From: Oceanicola sp.
GTDB taxonomy: Bacteria > Pseudomonadota > Alphaproteobacteria > Rhodobacterales > Rhodobacteraceae
Reading direction: 5' to 3'
Assembly: GCA_017792405.1 (NCBI GenBank)
Contig: CP051231.1
Span: 322,634 to 386,633 of the forward strand
DNA: 64,000 bases
Under the pieces are notes generated by a model, which worked only from the letters and a program-made list of their open reading frames with translations, was not told where the DNA came from and did no database searches. How positions within the stretch are numbered: the stretch's first letter is position 1; each line of letters opens with the position of its first letter. This document shows positions 8,875-20,848 of this stretch, piece after piece. The position numbers and the translations under genes are program-made.

Positions 8875-10338
8875 ATGACCCTTCGCGCAACCCTTCTCGC
8901 CACCGCCATCCTTGCCACACCCGCGCTGGCGCAAGACAGCATCACCCTCGGCATGGTGCTCGAGCCGCCCAACCTCGACCCGACCGGCGGCGCAGCAGCG
9001 GCCATCGACGAGGTGGTCTATGCCAACGTCTTCGAAGGGCTCACCCGCTTTGCCGCCGACGGTTCGGTGCAGCCCGCGCTGGCCTCCGGCTGGGAGGTCT
9101 CCGACGATGGCCGGACCTATACCTTCACCCTGCAGGAGGGGGTCACCTTCCACGATGGCACCGACTTCAACGCCGAAGACGTGGTGTTCTCGCTCGACCG
9201 CGCCCGCGCCGAGGGTTCGACCAACGCGCAAAAGGCGCTCTTTGCCGGGATCGAGAGCGTCGAGGCGATGAACCCGACCACCGTTAAGGTCACGCTCGGG
9301 CAGGCCGATGGCGCCTTTCCCTTCAAGATGGCTTGGGGCGATGCGGTGATGGTCGGCGCCGAAAGCGCGGCCGATCTGGCCACCAAGCCCATCGGCACCG
9401 GCCCCTTCACCTTCACCGAATGGGTGCAGGGCGACCGGGTGACGCTTGCCCGCAACGACGCCTACTGGGGCGAGGCCCCGGCGCTGGCGACTGCGACCTT
9501 CAAGTTCATCACCGATCCCAACGCCGCCTTCGCCGCGATGATGGCGGGCGATGTCGATGCCTTCCCGAACTTCCCGGCGCAGGAGACCCTGCCGCAATTC
9601 GAGGGCAACCCGCAGTTCAAGGTTATTCTTGGCTCGACCGAGGGCGAGACGATTCTGGCGATGAACAACGCCGAACCGCCGCTCGACAACGTGCAGGTGC
9701 GCGAGGCGATTGCCCATGCGATCAATCGGCAGGACATCATCGACGGCGCGATGAACGGCTTCGGCACACCAATCGGCACCCACTTCGCCCCGCATAACCC
9801 CGACTACGTGGACCTGACCGAGATGTCGGGCTTCGACCCGGAGCGCTCCAAGGCGCTGCTGGCCGAGGCCGGGGTGGAGGGCCTGAAGCTCCGCCTCGCC
9901 CTGCCGCCCCCCGCCTACGCCCGGCGCGGCGGCGAGATCATCGCCGCCCAGCTCCGCGACGTGGGCATCGAGACCGAGATCACCAACATGGAATGGGCGC
10001 AATGGCTCGAACAGGTGTTCAAGGGCCGCGACTTCGACCTCACGATCGTCAGCCACACCGAGCCGATGGATATCAACATCTACGCCCGGGATGACTACTA
10101 CTTCCAATACGCCGACCCGGACTTCAAAAGCATGATGACCCTGCTCGAAGGCACCTCCGACCCGGCGGCGCGCTCCGAGATCCTGAAATCGGCGCAAGAG
10201 AAGATCGCCGGAGATTTCGTGAACGGCTACCTCTTCCAACTGCCGAAGACCGGCGTGGCCAACGCCAAGATCGAGGGCCTCTGGGAGAACGCGCCGACGC
10301 AGGCGAATGATCTGACTGGAGTGCGCTGGGCGGAGTGA
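8875..10338 (+). CDS. ABC transporter substrate-binding protein, peptide/nickel family 5
   Basis: A 487-residue periplasmic solute-binding protein (SBP_bac_5, DppA/OppA-like). A Sec signal peptide covers the first 20 residues, ending in ATPALAQD. The family signatures YTFTLQEGVTFHDG and FNAEDVVFSLDRA lie at about residues 82-110, and IGTGPFTFTEW at about 173-183. It starts at ATG 8875, 8 nt after GGAGGT. No permease or ATPase genes follow, so it is an orphan receptor here, and the ABC partner must be elsewhere. It closes the three-gene plus-strand group and is followed by a strong hairpin. Confidence 0.92.
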   Translation: MTLRATLLATAILATPALAQDSITLGMVLEPPNLDPTGGAAAAIDEVVYANVFEGLTRFAADGSVQPALASGWEVSDDGRTYTFTLQEGVTFHDGTDFNAEDVVFSLDRARAEGSTNAQKALFAGIESVEAMNPTTVKVTLGQADGAFPFKMAWGDAVMVGAESAADLATKPIGTGPFTFTEWVQGDRVTLARNDAYWGEAPALATATFKFITDPNAAFAAMMAGDVDAFPNFPAQETLPQFEGNPQFKVILGSTEGETILAMNNAEPPLDNVQVREAIAHAINRQDIIDGAMNGFGTPIGTHFAPHNPDYVDLTEMSGFDPERSKALLAEAGVEGLKLRLALPPPAYARRGGEIIAAQLRDVGIETEITNMEWAQWLEQVFKGRDFDLTIVSHTEPMDINIYARDDYYFQYADPDFKSMMTLLEGTSDPAARSEILKSAQEKIAGDFVNGYLFQLPKTGVANAKIEGLWENAPTQANDLTGVRWAE

Positions 10339-10408
10339 CCGTCACCCTCGCGCCGAACGACCGTCGGTCAGCCGGCCTCGGACGGTCTCGCGTGAGAGAG
10401 GCGTAGAG

Positions 10409-10469
10409 AGTATTTGGGGCAAGAAAATGGGGCAGGGTGCGCCCCTATTCATTTTCTTGCTCCCAAAAT
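10409..10469. terminator. Bidirectional hairpin made of two inverted repeat copies
   Basis: Two copies of the dispersed repeat face each other: TATTTGGGGCAAGAAAATG from 10411 and its inverse CATTTTCTTGCTCCC from 10450. They give a stem of about 17 bp (10413-10429 with 10450-10467, one bulged base) enclosing a GGGGC/GCCCC inner stem. It lies between the convergent substrate-binding-protein and isomerase genes, where a terminator for both strands is expected. The remaining 10339-10558 gap shows nothing else. Confidence 0.65.
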
Positions 10470-10558
10470 CCATCCGACCAACCCGCCGCATAGGCTGACG
10501 ATGCAATAGCGCGGGCCAGCGCCACCCCGGTAGGTCGGGACGTGTCCCGACGCTTACC

Positions 10559-11158
10559 TCACCCTTTCAGATGTGCCTCAAGGTCATCCAGCCGGTCGTG
10601 GCCCCAGAAGAGCGCTCCGTCGTCGACCACGTAGAAGGGCGCGCCGAAGGCGCCTTTCTCCACCGCCTCGTCGAGGTTGCGGCCATAGGTCTCCGCCCCG
10701 GCCAGCAGGCCGCGGTCGGCCAGCCCTGGATCGAACGAGGCGGCCTCCAAGCAGGCCTTGATCACATCGTCCTGCGCGATGTCCTTTTCCTCCGCCCAGA
10801 CTGCCCGCAGCAGCCCGTGGGCCAGCGCGCCCACATCGCCGCCGCCCTCGGCCTGCGCAGCGATCAGCGCGTAGCTCGAGGGCGCCGCGTTGGTCGGAAA
10901 GTGGGCGGGCGTGAAGTTCATCGGCAGGCCGGTCTTGGTCGCCGCGCGCTTCAGCTCCTGCATCCGGTAGGCCTTGCGGTTCTCGTGCCGTTCGCCGGGC
11001 GGGGTGCCGCCGGTGCGGGCGAAAAGCGCCATGATATCGACCGGCTTGTAGGCAATGCTCGCCCCCGCCGCGCCTGCGATCTCCTCCAGCCGCGTGCCCG
11101 CGAGATAGGTGAAGGGGGAAATGGTGGAGAAAAAGTAGTCGATATGCGGCATTTGCAC
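10559..11158 (-). CDS. 2-hydroxychromene-2-carboxylate isomerase family protein (DsbA-like fold)
   Basis: A 199-residue thioredoxin-fold protein related to 2-hydroxychromene-2-carboxylate isomerase (NahD/kappa GST). It starts [16 protein letters not shown], where the Ser-Pro pair replaces the DsbA CxxC and is typical of these glutathione-dependent isomerases. It ends with [23 protein letters not shown], the conserved cis-Pro and C-terminal helix. No aromatic-degradation genes are nearby, so it may act in general glutathione chemistry. ATG at 11158 or 11152 could serve as start. It is divergent from prs, 89 bp away. Confidence 0.9.
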   Translation of the reverse strand: MQMPHIDYFFSTISPFTYLAGTRLEEIAGAAGASIAYKPVDIMALFARTGGTPPGERHENRKAYRMQELKRAATKTGLPMNFTPAHFPTNAAPSSYALIAAQAEGGGDVGALAHGLLRAVWAEEKDIAQDDVIKACLEAASFDPGLADRGLLAGAETYGRNLDEAVEKGAFGAPFYVVDDGALFWGHDRLDDLEAHLKG

Positions 11159-11247
11159 CTCCCTGTGCGCGGCTTTCTGGCCCTGACGGTAGGCCGGTGC
11201 TATGGGGTGTCAACGTTACGATTCTGCCACGCGCGAGGGGATACGCG

Positions 11248-12270
11248 ATGCCCAATCCGACCGAACCCAAACTGATGTCCGGCAATGCCAACCTGCCGCT
11301 CGCCAAGTCGATCTGCCGGCGCATGTCGATGCATCGCGGCATGACCGTGGGGCTGGTGGATGCGCGGGTCGAGCGGTTCAACGATCAGGAGATCTTCGTC
11401 GAGGTCTACGAGAACGTCCGCGGCGAGGACATGTTCATCATCCAGCCCACCTCGAACCCGGCGAACGACAACCTGATGGAGCTGCTGATCATGGCCGATG
11501 CGCTCAAGCGCTCCTCGGCCGCCCGCACCACCGCCGTCATCCCCTACTTCGGCTATGCCCGACAGGACCGGCGCACCAAGGCCCGCACCCCGATTTCGGC
11601 TAAGCTGGTGGCCAACCTCATCCACGAGGCCGGCATCGAGCGGGTGCTGACGATGGATCTGCACGCCGCCCAGATCCAGGGCTTCTTCGACATTCCCGTG
11701 GACAACCTCTACGCCAGCCCGATCTTCGCGCTCGATATCAAGCACCACATGAAGGACAAACTCTCCGACGTGATGGTGGTAAGCCCCGATGTCGGCGGCG
11801 TGGCCCGTGCTCGTGAATTGGCCCAGCGGATCGGCGCGCCGCTCTCCATCGTCGACAAGCGCCGCGAAAAGCCCGGCGAAGTGGCCGAGATGACGGTGAT
11901 CGGCGATGTGAAAGACAAGGTCTGCATCATCGTAGATGACATCTGCGATACCGCCGGCACGCTCTGTAAAGCCGCCGAGATCCTCATGGAGAACGGCGCG
12001 ACCGAGGTGCACAGCTACATCTCCCACGGCGTGCTCTCCGGCCCCGCCGTGGAGCGCATCACCAAATCGGTGATGAAGAGCCTCGTGATCACCGACAGCA
12101 TCGAGCCGACCGATCCGGTGAAGGCCTGCTCCAACATCCGCATCGTGCCCACCGCGCCGATGTTCGCGCAGGCGATCCTCAACATCTGGTCGGGCACCTC
12201 GGTGTCGTCGCTCTTCGACCACAACACGCTGGTGCCGATCTACGAGGGCTTCTACGGCACCGATGTCTAA
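11248..12270 (+). CDS. prs: Ribose-phosphate pyrophosphokinase
   Basis: A 340-residue PRPP synthetase that transfers pyrophosphate from ATP to ribose 5-phosphate, feeding purine, pyrimidine, His, Trp and NAD synthesis. Clear motifs: [11 protein letters not shown] (ATP and flexible loop), [27 protein letters not shown] and the PRPP loop [11 protein letters not shown] at about residues 229-239. I chose ATG 11248 over an upstream frame opening at 11197 because GAGGGG sits 7 nt before it and the protein then begins [17 protein letters not shown]. At 340 residues it is slightly longer than the bacterial norm of about 315. Confidence 0.97.
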   Translation: MPNPTEPKLMSGNANLPLAKSICRRMSMHRGMTVGLVDARVERFNDQEIFVEVYENVRGEDMFIIQPTSNPANDNLMELLIMADALKRSSAARTTAVIPYFGYARQDRRTKARTPISAKLVANLIHEAGIERVLTMDLHAAQIQGFFDIPVDNLYASPIFALDIKHHMKDKLSDVMVVSPDVGGVARARELAQRIGAPLSIVDKRREKPGEVAEMTVIGDVKDKVCIIVDDICDTAGTLCKAAEILMENGATEVHSYISHGVLSGPAVERITKSVMKSLVITDSIEPTDPVKACSNIRIVPTAPMFAQAILNIWSGTSVSSLFDHNTLVPIYEGFYGTDV

Positions 12271-12419
12271 TCGGCGCTGAGATAATTCTCGCACCCGCCC
12301 TGCCGCGCCCTTGAACCCCCGGCAGGGCCGCCCAATCTGTGTGCGGGGTGCGTCCCCTGCGCGATGCAGATCGCAGGGCAGGGGCCAACGCAGCCCGATC
12401 CTGTTGGAAGAGGGATGCC

Positions 12420-12767
12420 ATGCCGGGCCAGATCGCCCTTCTGCTGCCGCTGATCGGTGCCTTCATGGTGATCGTGAAAGGCATCGCGCGGCTCCGGGCC
12501 AAGCGCGGCCGGGAGCGCTACGTGCCGCCCCAGCCCAAGGAGGTGCCGGCCCCGCCCCGCCCCGCTACCCGCCTTCAGAGCACGCTGCCCGATGCCGCCT
12601 GCGAGGTTTGCGCCAGCCCGATCCCGGGCGGGCAGACCATTTGCCCGCTTTGCGCCCGCAAGGCCGCGGCGCCTTCCCATCAGGGCTGGGTGACGCTGCT
12701 CAACTGGGTCGCGTTCATCGCTATCATGTCTGCGATCATCGGCTTGGGGGCCGTGTTCACCTACTAG
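12420..12767 (+). CDS. Small membrane protein with central zinc-ribbon-like motif
   Basis: A 115-residue protein with a hydrophobic N-terminal helix (residues 4-20), a Pro-rich linker, then C-E-V-C and C-P-L-C pairs at about residues 61-80 that would form a zinc ribbon. A second hydrophobic helix runs at about 93-113 and ends the protein. The start at 12420 follows GGAAGAGGG. It is co-directional with prs after 149 bp. Function is unknown. Its stop codon overlaps the stop of the convergent exporter gene by three shared bases. Confidence 0.75.
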   Translation: MPGQIALLLPLIGAFMVIVKGIARLRAKRGRERYVPPQPKEVPAPPRPATRLQSTLPDAACEVCASPIPGGQTICPLCARKAAAPSHQGWVTLLNWVAFIAIMSAIIGLGAVFTY

Positions 12768-13981
12768 CGCGGGGCGGCGGCGCTCGCGCTTTCCCGCCGC
12801 ATCACGAGCGGCAGGATCGCCAGCACCAGCACCGCGCCCAGCATGAAGGGCGCGCCGGGCCAGTAGGGGCCGCTCTCATCGGTGAAGAGCCGGAACAGCG
12901 GGGTAAAGATCAGCGGCGCCGCCACAGCCGCCAGCGCGGCAAGCGCAGCGATGACCCCCTGCACCATGCCCTGCTCATCCTCGCCCGCCCCGTTAGCGGC
13001 AATGGCGGTGAGCGTGGGCGGCACAAGGTCTGACAGCGCGGCCAAAGGCATCACCAGCAGCACCAGCCATGTGGCCGTCGTCACCCCGTAGACCGCCATC
13101 GCAAAGGCCGAGACCGCCAGGCCGAAGATGACCAGCCGCCGCTCGCCCAGCCGCGCCACCGCAACCGGCATCACCACCGCCTGCGCCAGTGCCATCAGCA
13201 CGCCGTAGGCCGAGAGCGAGAGGCCGATGGTCAGCGTGCTCCACCCCAGCGCCGCCTTGCCCCAGAAGGCCCAGAGCACCGGGTAGACCATGTTGGCGAA
13301 CTCGAAGAGCGCCAGCGCGATCAGCGGCACGGTGAGGCCGGGCAGGGCAAAGGCCCGGCGGAAGCTGGCGAAGGGGTTGATCTGCCGCGCGCCAAAGGGG
13401 CGGCGGTTCTCCTCGCGGAGCGATTCCGGCAGCACGAAGAGGCCAAGCGCAAGGTTGGCGGCGGCGAGCGCGGCGGCCACCCAGAAGGGCGCGGTCACAT
13501 GCCAGCCCGCCACGAGGCCGCCAAGCGCCGGGCCGAGCACGAAGCCCACGCCAAAGGCCGCGCCGATCAGCCCGAACCGGGCCGCGCGCTGCTCCTTGGG
13601 CGTGATGTCCGACACATAGGCGGTTGCGGTGATATAGGTCGCTCCGGCCACCCCCGCGAGCGTGCGCCCGAGCAGCAGCAGCCAGAAACTGCCCGCCAGC
13701 GCCATCAGAATGTAGTCGAGCACGAGGCAGGCGAGGGCGGCCAGCAGCACCGGCTTGCGGCCCCAGGCATCCGAAATCGAGCCAACGATCGGCCCGCACA
13801 CAAACTGCGCCCCGGCATAGGCCGCCATCAGGACCCCGGCCCAGAACGAGCCTTCGCCCACGTCCCCCGCGCCCACCCGCGCCATCACCTCCGGCATGAT
13901 CGGAAACACGATTCCAATCCCGATTGCGTCCAGCATCAGGGTGGCAAGTATGAAAAACAGAGGGCCGTTGAGGCGGGTCAT
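12764..13981 (-). CDS. MFS exporter, TetA(G/C)-like family
   Basis: A 405-residue 12-helix major facilitator protein. It starts MTRLNGPLFFILATLMLDAIGIGIVFP when cut from ATG 13981 and shows GSISDAWGRKPVLL, the MFS motif A loop between helices 2 and 3, and GRTLAGVAGATYITATAYV in helix 4. It is the TetA type of drug/proton antiporter family common in Proteobacterial chromosomes; actual tetracycline resistance cannot be inferred. An in-frame upstream ATG at 14008 is less likely because the extension is hydrophilic and unlike the family. It converges on the zinc-ribbon gene with overlapping stops. Confidence 0.9.
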   Translation of the reverse strand: MTRLNGPLFFILATLMLDAIGIGIVFPIMPEVMARVGAGDVGEGSFWAGVLMAAYAGAQFVCGPIVGSISDAWGRKPVLLAALACLVLDYILMALAGSFWLLLLGRTLAGVAGATYITATAYVSDITPKEQRAARFGLIGAAFGVGFVLGPALGGLVAGWHVTAPFWVAAALAAANLALGLFVLPESLREENRRPFGARQINPFASFRRAFALPGLTVPLIALALFEFANMVYPVLWAFWGKAALGWSTLTIGLSLSAYGVLMALAQAVVMPVAVARLGERRLVIFGLAVSAFAMAVYGVTTATWLVLLVMPLAALSDLVPPTLTAIAANGAGEDEQGMVQGVIAALAALAAVAAPLIFTPLFRLFTDESGPYWPGAPFMLGAVLVLAILPLVMRRESASAAAPR

Positions 13982-14172
13982 GCGGGCTTCTGGCCCCGTG
14001 CAGGCCATCCGGCAAGCGAAATTTCGGTAACAGGGCAGGGCAGGCGGGCCTGCGGTGCCTGTTGCGGATCAGGCTTTAGGCTGGGTCAGGCCGCCTGCAT
14101 CGCCCACCGTTCAAAGAGCCGCGATGCCCGCCCGCCAATTCTTTCCGCCCGACCCCGAGGCGCAAAGCCGCC

Positions 14173-14523
14173 TCAGGACAGCTCCCAATCGTCCTCGTGC
14201 CGCAGCTCGCCAATGGCCATCCAGCTCGCCCGCACGCGGGCCACGCGGGTATCGCCCCATGTGCGGAACACCAGCTCAAAGCCGTCGTTGGTGATGTTCT
14301 CGGCGGAGATGTCGGCGCGCGGGTTGGTCTTCTGGTCCATGTCCCACATGGCGAGGTTCACCATGACCGTGGGCACCCCCCGGTAGCTCTCCGAAAAGCT
14401 CACGGCCCGGCGGGCCTGACGCGGGCCTGTTCCCGTCCACATCTCGCCGCCGTCCTCGAAGTCGGAGAACAGCACCACAGATCCTTCGTCGACCCCGACA
14501 AGGTGGTTGCGCAGGCGTTTCAT
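14173..14523 (-). CDS. H-type lectin domain protein
   Basis: A 116-residue single-domain protein matching the H-type lectin fold (discoidin/Helix agglutinin domain). It shows FSDFEDGGEMWTGTGPR, then VSFSESYRGVPTVMVNLA with the characteristic W-D-M-D, and ends FRTWGDTRVARVRASWMAIG, the conserved R-x3-S-W-x-A-I-G strand. There is no signal peptide, so it is either cytoplasmic or released non-classically. Such single-domain H-lectins occur in many Rhodobacteraceae beside housekeeping genes. It lies just downstream of atpC but beyond that operon's terminator, so it probably has its own promoter in the 127-bp gap. Confidence 0.88.
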   Translation of the reverse strand: MKRLRNHLVGVDEGSVVLFSDFEDGGEMWTGTGPRQARRAVSFSESYRGVPTVMVNLAMWDMDQKTNPRADISAENITNDGFELVFRTWGDTRVARVRASWMAIGELRHEDDWELS

Positions 14524-14597
14524 TCAGTTGATCACAATCCGGATTCCTCGGAACATCGATAAAAGAGGATTTGGGCGGAAATTGGAACCGAAACGTA

Positions 14598-14629
14598 AAA
14601 GGCCCCGCCGATTTCCCGGCGGGGCCTTT
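14598..14629 (-). terminator. Rho-independent terminator of the atp operon
   Basis: A perfect 10-bp stem GGCCCCGCCG/CGGCGGGGCC (14601-14610 with 14617-14626), 6-nt loop, flanked by AAA and TTT. Read on the minus strand it sits 22 bp after the atpC stop and is followed by a short U tract (CCTTTTAC). Confidence 0.88.
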
Positions 14630-14650
14630 GAAATTTCTGCCCGAGCAGGC

Positions 14651-15070
14651 TCAGGCGTTGGTGCGAACCGAGACGCCCAGCTCATTGCCGAGCGCGGCGA
14701 TGTCTGCTGCGGTCTTGGCCAGCGCGTCGAGATCTTCGGCGCTCGCGTTGTCACGGGCGGCCGCAGCGTCGGAGAGAAACTCTTCAAGCAGCTCCGAGGT
14801 CATCTCGTCGGCGGGCACGGCGTGCTCGGCCAGAACGGTGGTGCCCTCTGCGGTGATCTCGGCAAAGCCGCCGATCACGGCATATTTGCTCTCGGCGCCA
14901 TCCTCTGCGGTCACGGTCAGCAGGCCGGGGCGCAGGGTGGTGATCGTCGGGCTATGGTCGGGCATCGCCGTCAGGTCGCCTTCGGCACCCGGGATCTGCA
15001 CGGCCTTGGCCGCGAGGGACGCGAGCCGACGCTCGGGCGAAACCAGATCGAATTGCATGGTGTCGGCCAT
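14651..15070 (-). CDS. atpC: F1 ATP synthase subunit epsilon
   Basis: A 139-residue epsilon subunit of the F1 central stalk. The N-terminal beta-sandwich starts [21 protein letters not shown] and carries [20 protein letters not shown], the conserved family stretch. The C-terminal helical part is short and acidic, as in other alphaproteobacteria, where inhibition relies more on the zeta subunit than on epsilon. It is last in atpHAGDC, 62 bp after atpD with a GC hairpin in the gap, and is followed by the operon terminator. Confidence 0.97.
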   Translation of the reverse strand: MADTMQFDLVSPERRLASLAAKAVQIPGAEGDLTAMPDHSPTITTLRPGLLTVTAEDGAESKYAVIGGFAEITAEGTTVLAEHAVPADEMTSELLEEFLSDAAAARDNASAEDLDALAKTAADIAALGNELGVSVRTNA

Positions 15071-15097
15071 TACAGGCTCCTGTCAGTTGAAATCGCC

Positions 15098-15116
15098 CCC
15101 CGCCGCCGTGGCGGGG
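15098..15116 (-). promoter_or_regulatory. Intercistronic hairpin between atpD and atpC
   Basis: CCCCGCC/GGCGGGG stem (15098-15104 with 15110-15116) and 5-nt loop, with further C/G-rich complementarity outside it. There is no U tract, so it is more likely an RNA stability or partial attenuation element setting epsilon levels than a terminator; that role is inferred. Confidence 0.4.
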
Positions 15117-15132
15117 CAGGGGGCGTTAGCTC

Positions 15133-17455
<2,323 letters not shown>

Positions 17456-17476
17456 GAGCTATCTCCCCGGCCAGCC

Positions 17477-19015
17477 TTAAGCGAAATCTTTGGCGAATTC
17501 GTCCAGAGCCGCCTTGATCTTGTCCTCGAGCTCACCTTTGACCTTGCGGTCGTTGTTGGTGATGTCGGCGAGGAGATCTTCGTGCTTGCCGCGCAGGTGC
17601 GCCAGCAGACCGGCCTCGAAGCGGCCCACGTCGGAGACGGCGACCTTGTCGAGGTAGCCGTTGGTGCCGGCATAGATCACGCAGACGATCTCGGCGTTGG
17701 TCAGCGGCGAGTACTGCGGCTGCTTCATCAGCTCGGTCAGACGGGCACCACGGTTCAGCAGGCGCTGGGTGGCGGCGTCGAGGTCGGAGCCGAACTGGGC
17801 AAAGGCGGCCATCTCGCGGTACTGAGCGAGCGACAGTTTCACCGGACCGGCGACCGAAGACATGGCTTTGGTCTGGGCCGAGGAGCCAACGCGCGACACC
17901 GAGAGGCCGGTGTTCACGGCGGGGCGGATGCCCTGGTAGAAGAGTTCGGTCTCAAGGAAGATCTGGCCGTCGGTGATCGAGATCACGTTGGTCGGAATAA
18001 AGGCCGAAACGTCGCCGCCCTGGGTTTCGATGATCGGCAGAGCGGTCAGCGAGCCAGCGCCGTGATCTTCGTTCAGCTTGGCCGAACGCTCGAGCAGGCG
18101 GGAGTGCAGGTAGAACACGTCGCCGGGGTAGGCTTCGCGCCCGGGCGGGCGGCGGAGCAGCAGCGACATCTGACGGTAGGACACGGCCTGCTTGGACAGG
18201 TCATCGTAGATGATCAGCGCGTGGCGGCCGTTGTCGCGGTAGAACTCGGCGATTGAGGTCGCGGTGTAGGGGGCGAGATACTGCATCGGCGCCGGGTCCG
18301 AAGCGGTCGCGGCCACGATGGTGGTGTATTCGATCGCGCCGGTCTCTTCGAGCTTCTTCACCAGCTGGGCAACGGTGGAGCGCTTCTGGCCCACGGCCAC
18401 GTAGACGCAGTAGAGCTTCTTGCTCTCGTCATCGCCAGCGGCGTCGTTGTAGCTCTTCTGGTTCAGGATCGCGTCGAGCGCAACGGCGGTCTTGCCGGTC
18501 TGACGGTCGCCAATGATCAGCTCGCGCTGGCCACGGCCGATCGGGATCATCGCGTCCACCGACTTGAGGCCTGTCGCCATCGGCTCGTGCACCGATTTAC
18601 GGGGGATGATGCCGGGGGCCTTCACGTCGGCCACGCGGCGCTCGGCGGCTTCGATGGCGCCTTTGCCGTCAACCGGAGCACCCAGCGCGTCAACCACGCG
18701 GCCGAGCATGGCGTCGCCCACGGGCACGTCCACGATGGCCTTGGTCCGCTTGACGGTGTCGCCTTCCTTGATATCCCGGTCGGAGCCGAAGATCACGACA
18801 CCGACGTTGTCGATCTCGAGGTTCAGCGCCATCCCGCGGATACCACCGGGGAATTCGACCATCTCGCCGGCCTGGATGTTGTCGAGGCCGTGCACACGGG
18901 CAATACCGTCACCGACGGAGAGCACGCGGCCGACTTCGGCAACTTCGGCCTCCTGGCCAAAATTCTTGATCTGGTCCTTGAGGATTGCGGAGATTTCCGC
19001 AGCTTGGAGAGCCAT
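17477..19015 (-). CDS. atpA: F1 ATP synthase subunit alpha
   Basis: A 512-residue alpha subunit, the non-catalytic nucleotide-binding subunit of the F1 hexamer. The P-loop is [16 protein letters not shown] at about residues 169-184, and the signature [17 protein letters not shown] is at about 365-381. It starts with ATG at 19015, sharing one base with the atpH stop (TAATG), so translation of the two is coupled. Full length and ordinary. Confidence 0.98.
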   Translation of the reverse strand: MALQAAEISAILKDQIKNFGQEAEVAEVGRVLSVGDGIARVHGLDNIQAGEMVEFPGGIRGMALNLEIDNVGVVIFGSDRDIKEGDTVKRTKAIVDVPVGDAMLGRVVDALGAPVDGKGAIEAAERRVADVKAPGIIPRKSVHEPMATGLKSVDAMIPIGRGQRELIIGDRQTGKTAVALDAILNQKSYNDAAGDDESKKLYCVYVAVGQKRSTVAQLVKKLEETGAIEYTTIVAATASDPAPMQYLAPYTATSIAEFYRDNGRHALIIYDDLSKQAVSYRQMSLLLRRPPGREAYPGDVFYLHSRLLERSAKLNEDHGAGSLTALPIIETQGGDVSAFIPTNVISITDGQIFLETELFYQGIRPAVNTGLSVSRVGSSAQTKAMSSVAGPVKLSLAQYREMAAFAQFGSDLDAATQRLLNRGARLTELMKQPQYSPLTNAEIVCVIYAGTNGYLDKVAVSDVGRFEAGLLAHLRGKHEDLLADITNNDRKVKGELEDKIKAALDEFAKDFA

Positions 19016-19575
19016 TAGCCGACCTCTTTCATTGCGTTCTGGAGGGAAGACAGCTTCGAGCGGATCGAGCTGTCGATCATCTGCGAGCCGAGCTTCACGA
19101 CGAGGCCGCCAATCAGGGCTTCATCGACGTGCATCTCGAGTTTCACGTCCTTGCCGACCTTCTTAGCGAGGGTATCGGCGAGTTTCTTCTGCTGGGTCGC
19201 GGTGAGCGCCTTGGCCGAGGTGATCTCGGCGGTCACTTCACCCTTCTCCTCGGCGATCATCGCCTTGAGAGCCTTCACCAGCTGGGGCAGGGCGAACAGA
19301 CGGCGTTTTTGCGCCATCAGGCCCAGGGTCGAGCCTGTCAGCCCGTCCAGCCCCATCTTCTTGGCCACCGCCGTCACACCGGCTTCCTGCTGGGCGCGGG
19401 TGTAGACAGGGTTGGAGATGAGATCCCGGAAATCCTCACTCTCGTCGAGTGCCGCGCCGAGGGTCTCGGCGTCGGATTCCAGGGCTTTGAGTTTCTTGTC
19501 GCTCTTGGCGAGGTCGAAGAGCGCTGATGCGTAGCGCGCGGCGATGCTTGCGGATATCGAAGCCGTCTCGGACAC
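19015..19575 (-). CDS. atpH: F1 ATP synthase subunit delta
   Basis: A 186-residue delta (OSCP) subunit linking F1 to the peripheral stalk. It shows the N-terminal helical domain ([13 protein letters not shown]) and the C-terminal motif DESLIGGLV-like as [13 protein letters not shown] near residue 160. I chose GTG at 19575, giving [16 protein letters not shown], because GAGGGG lies 5 nt upstream and family members begin MSE; the frame also opens at a GTG two codons earlier (19581). It is the first gene of the operon; F0 genes are not in this window, as usual in this order. Confidence 0.95.
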   Translation of the reverse strand: MSETASISASIAARYASALFDLAKSDKKLKALESDAETLGAALDESEDFRDLISNPVYTRAQQEAGVTAVAKKMGLDGLTGSTLGLMAQKRRLFALPQLVKALKAMIAEEKGEVTAEITSAKALTATQQKKLADTLAKKVGKDVKLEMHVDEALIGGLVVKLGSQMIDSSIRSKLSSLQNAMKEVG

Positions 19576-20036
19576 GTCCACCCCTCGTTGTCGGTTTGGC
19601 CCGGTTGTAAGTGGGCTCTGGGCATAGATCGGGTGCTGCCGTTCCCGGCACCCCCCGAAGTCGAGGGGTGTCTAGCAGACGGTTTATGGGCTCGCAACAG
19701 GTTTAAATCGCGTTTACGTGACTGTAAAATTGAGCGATTTCAGTGGGTTGAAAATGGTGCGACACATTGGTGTCATTTCGACACAGGGCAGGGGAGGGAA
19801 TCTCTGCACCGGCGGGATGCCATTGTATACCGTGCTTCGGGTGGCGGTTTTGTCAGCGTTGCCAGAGGCTTGCGGCAAGATGAGTGTGCGGGGGAGGGGG
19901 CGGCAAGCGCGCCGGGCTCATTTTGCACCTGCGGCATTTCGGTCGCTAGACGCTTCGTCGTCCGCGGCTTGGCCCGTGCGCACCTCTGCGGAGTTTCGCG
20001 CCAGCGCACGAGACGGACAAGCCCTTCAGCCCCCGA
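19576..20036. other. Gene-free 461-bp region upstream of atpH
   Basis: This gap lies between the atp operon and a methyltransferase gene, both on the minus strand. It should hold the atp promoter. Visible structure: two mutually exclusive hairpins at 19631-19670 near atpH, and an AT-richer patch at 19696-19765. I find no convincing small gene or RNA; open frames through it have no Shine-Dalgarno and unlikely composition. Confidence 0.5.
19631..19670 (-). promoter_or_regulatory. Competing hairpins in the atp operon leader
   Basis: GGGTGC (19631-19636) can pair with GCACCC (19648-19653), while CACCCC (19649-19654) can instead pair with GGGGTG (19665-19670). The two stems share the same bases and cannot coexist. 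They lie about 60-95 bp upstream of atpH and would be in its 5' leader if transcription starts in the AT-rich patch beyond 19696. Confidence 0.35.
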
Positions 20037-20783
20037 TCACGCCGGCTCCGCCCCCGGCTGCACCGCGCCCTCCAGCACCGGCCTGCGCTGGCGCGACCGG
20101 ACCTTCTGCACATCGCCTCCCGGCGCATAGACCCGCTTGCTCGCCTCCAGAATGAACACGCCCCCGGCCAGATAACTCGAAATCCGCCGCCCGCTCTTCT
20201 CCCAGAAGTTCGAGGACTTCACCCAGAACCGCCGATGGCTCGGCGGGCTGAACAGGGCGGCGAGGTGGCGCTCGGGCACGAAGCCGTTGTTGCGCAGCAG
20301 CGCCTCCAGCTGGCTCAGCGAGTAGGGGCGGCCAAAGCCGAAGGGGGTCACGTCCCGCCGCGCCCAGAGCCCGGCGCGGTTGGGCACGATGAAGATCGCA
20401 CGCCCGCCGGGGCCGAGCACCCGGTGCACCTCTTCCAACAGGCGGCCCGGGTTGTCGGAGGTATCCAGCCCGTGCAGGCACACCAGCTTGTCAACCATTC
20501 CGGTCGTCAGCGGCCACAGCGCCTCTTCTACCAGAACCGAGTGGTTGGGGGCGCCCGCGGGCCACGGGGCGACGCCCTGCGCGCCCGGCATCAGCGCCAT
20601 CACCCGCCGGGCATCGGCGAGGTAGGGGCGCAGCAGCGGCACCGCAAAGCCGTAGCCCACCACCGTCTGCGCCTTGGCCTCGGGCCAGAGGCTGACAACC
20701 TGATCCCGGATTGCCCGCTGCGCCACGCGCCCTAGCTGGGTGCGATAATAGAAGTTTCTCAGATCGAGAACGTCCAGATGCAT
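20037..20783 (-). CDS. Class I SAM-dependent methyltransferase (Methyltransf_11-like)
   Basis: A 248-residue protein with a Rossmann methyltransferase core. The SAM-binding glycine segment is degenerate ([16 protein letters not shown] at about residues 40-55), the acidic strand-2 position is unclear, and the later motif [22 protein letters not shown] at about 115-136 is the typical post-II/III signature. The C-terminus after about residue 210 is basic and variable. The substrate is unknown; in many alphaproteobacteria a similar gene sits divergently beside gloB, as here (65 bp apart), hinting at a shared promoter region. Confidence 0.88.
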   Translation of the reverse strand: MHLDVLDLRNFYYRTQLGRVAQRAIRDQVVSLWPEAKAQTVVGYGFAVPLLRPYLADARRVMALMPGAQGVAPWPAGAPNHSVLVEEALWPLTTGMVDKLVCLHGLDTSDNPGRLLEEVHRVLGPGGRAIFIVPNRAGLWARRDVTPFGFGRPYSLSQLEALLRNNGFVPERHLAALFSPPSHRRFWVKSSNFWEKSGRRISSYLAGGVFILEASKRVYAPGGDVQKVRSRQRRPVLEGAVQPGAEPA

Positions 20784-20848
20784 CGGTTGCCGGTGGCCCT
20801 CGCTTCGGTCAGTCTGGCCAGACCATACCAGCGCGAAAGGGAAACGCC

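Noticed and set aside
19718..20155. A 145-codon plus-strand frame upstream of the atp operon.
   Set aside because: No ribosome site, skewed Ala/Pro/Arg composition, and it runs into the antisense of the methyltransferase gene.
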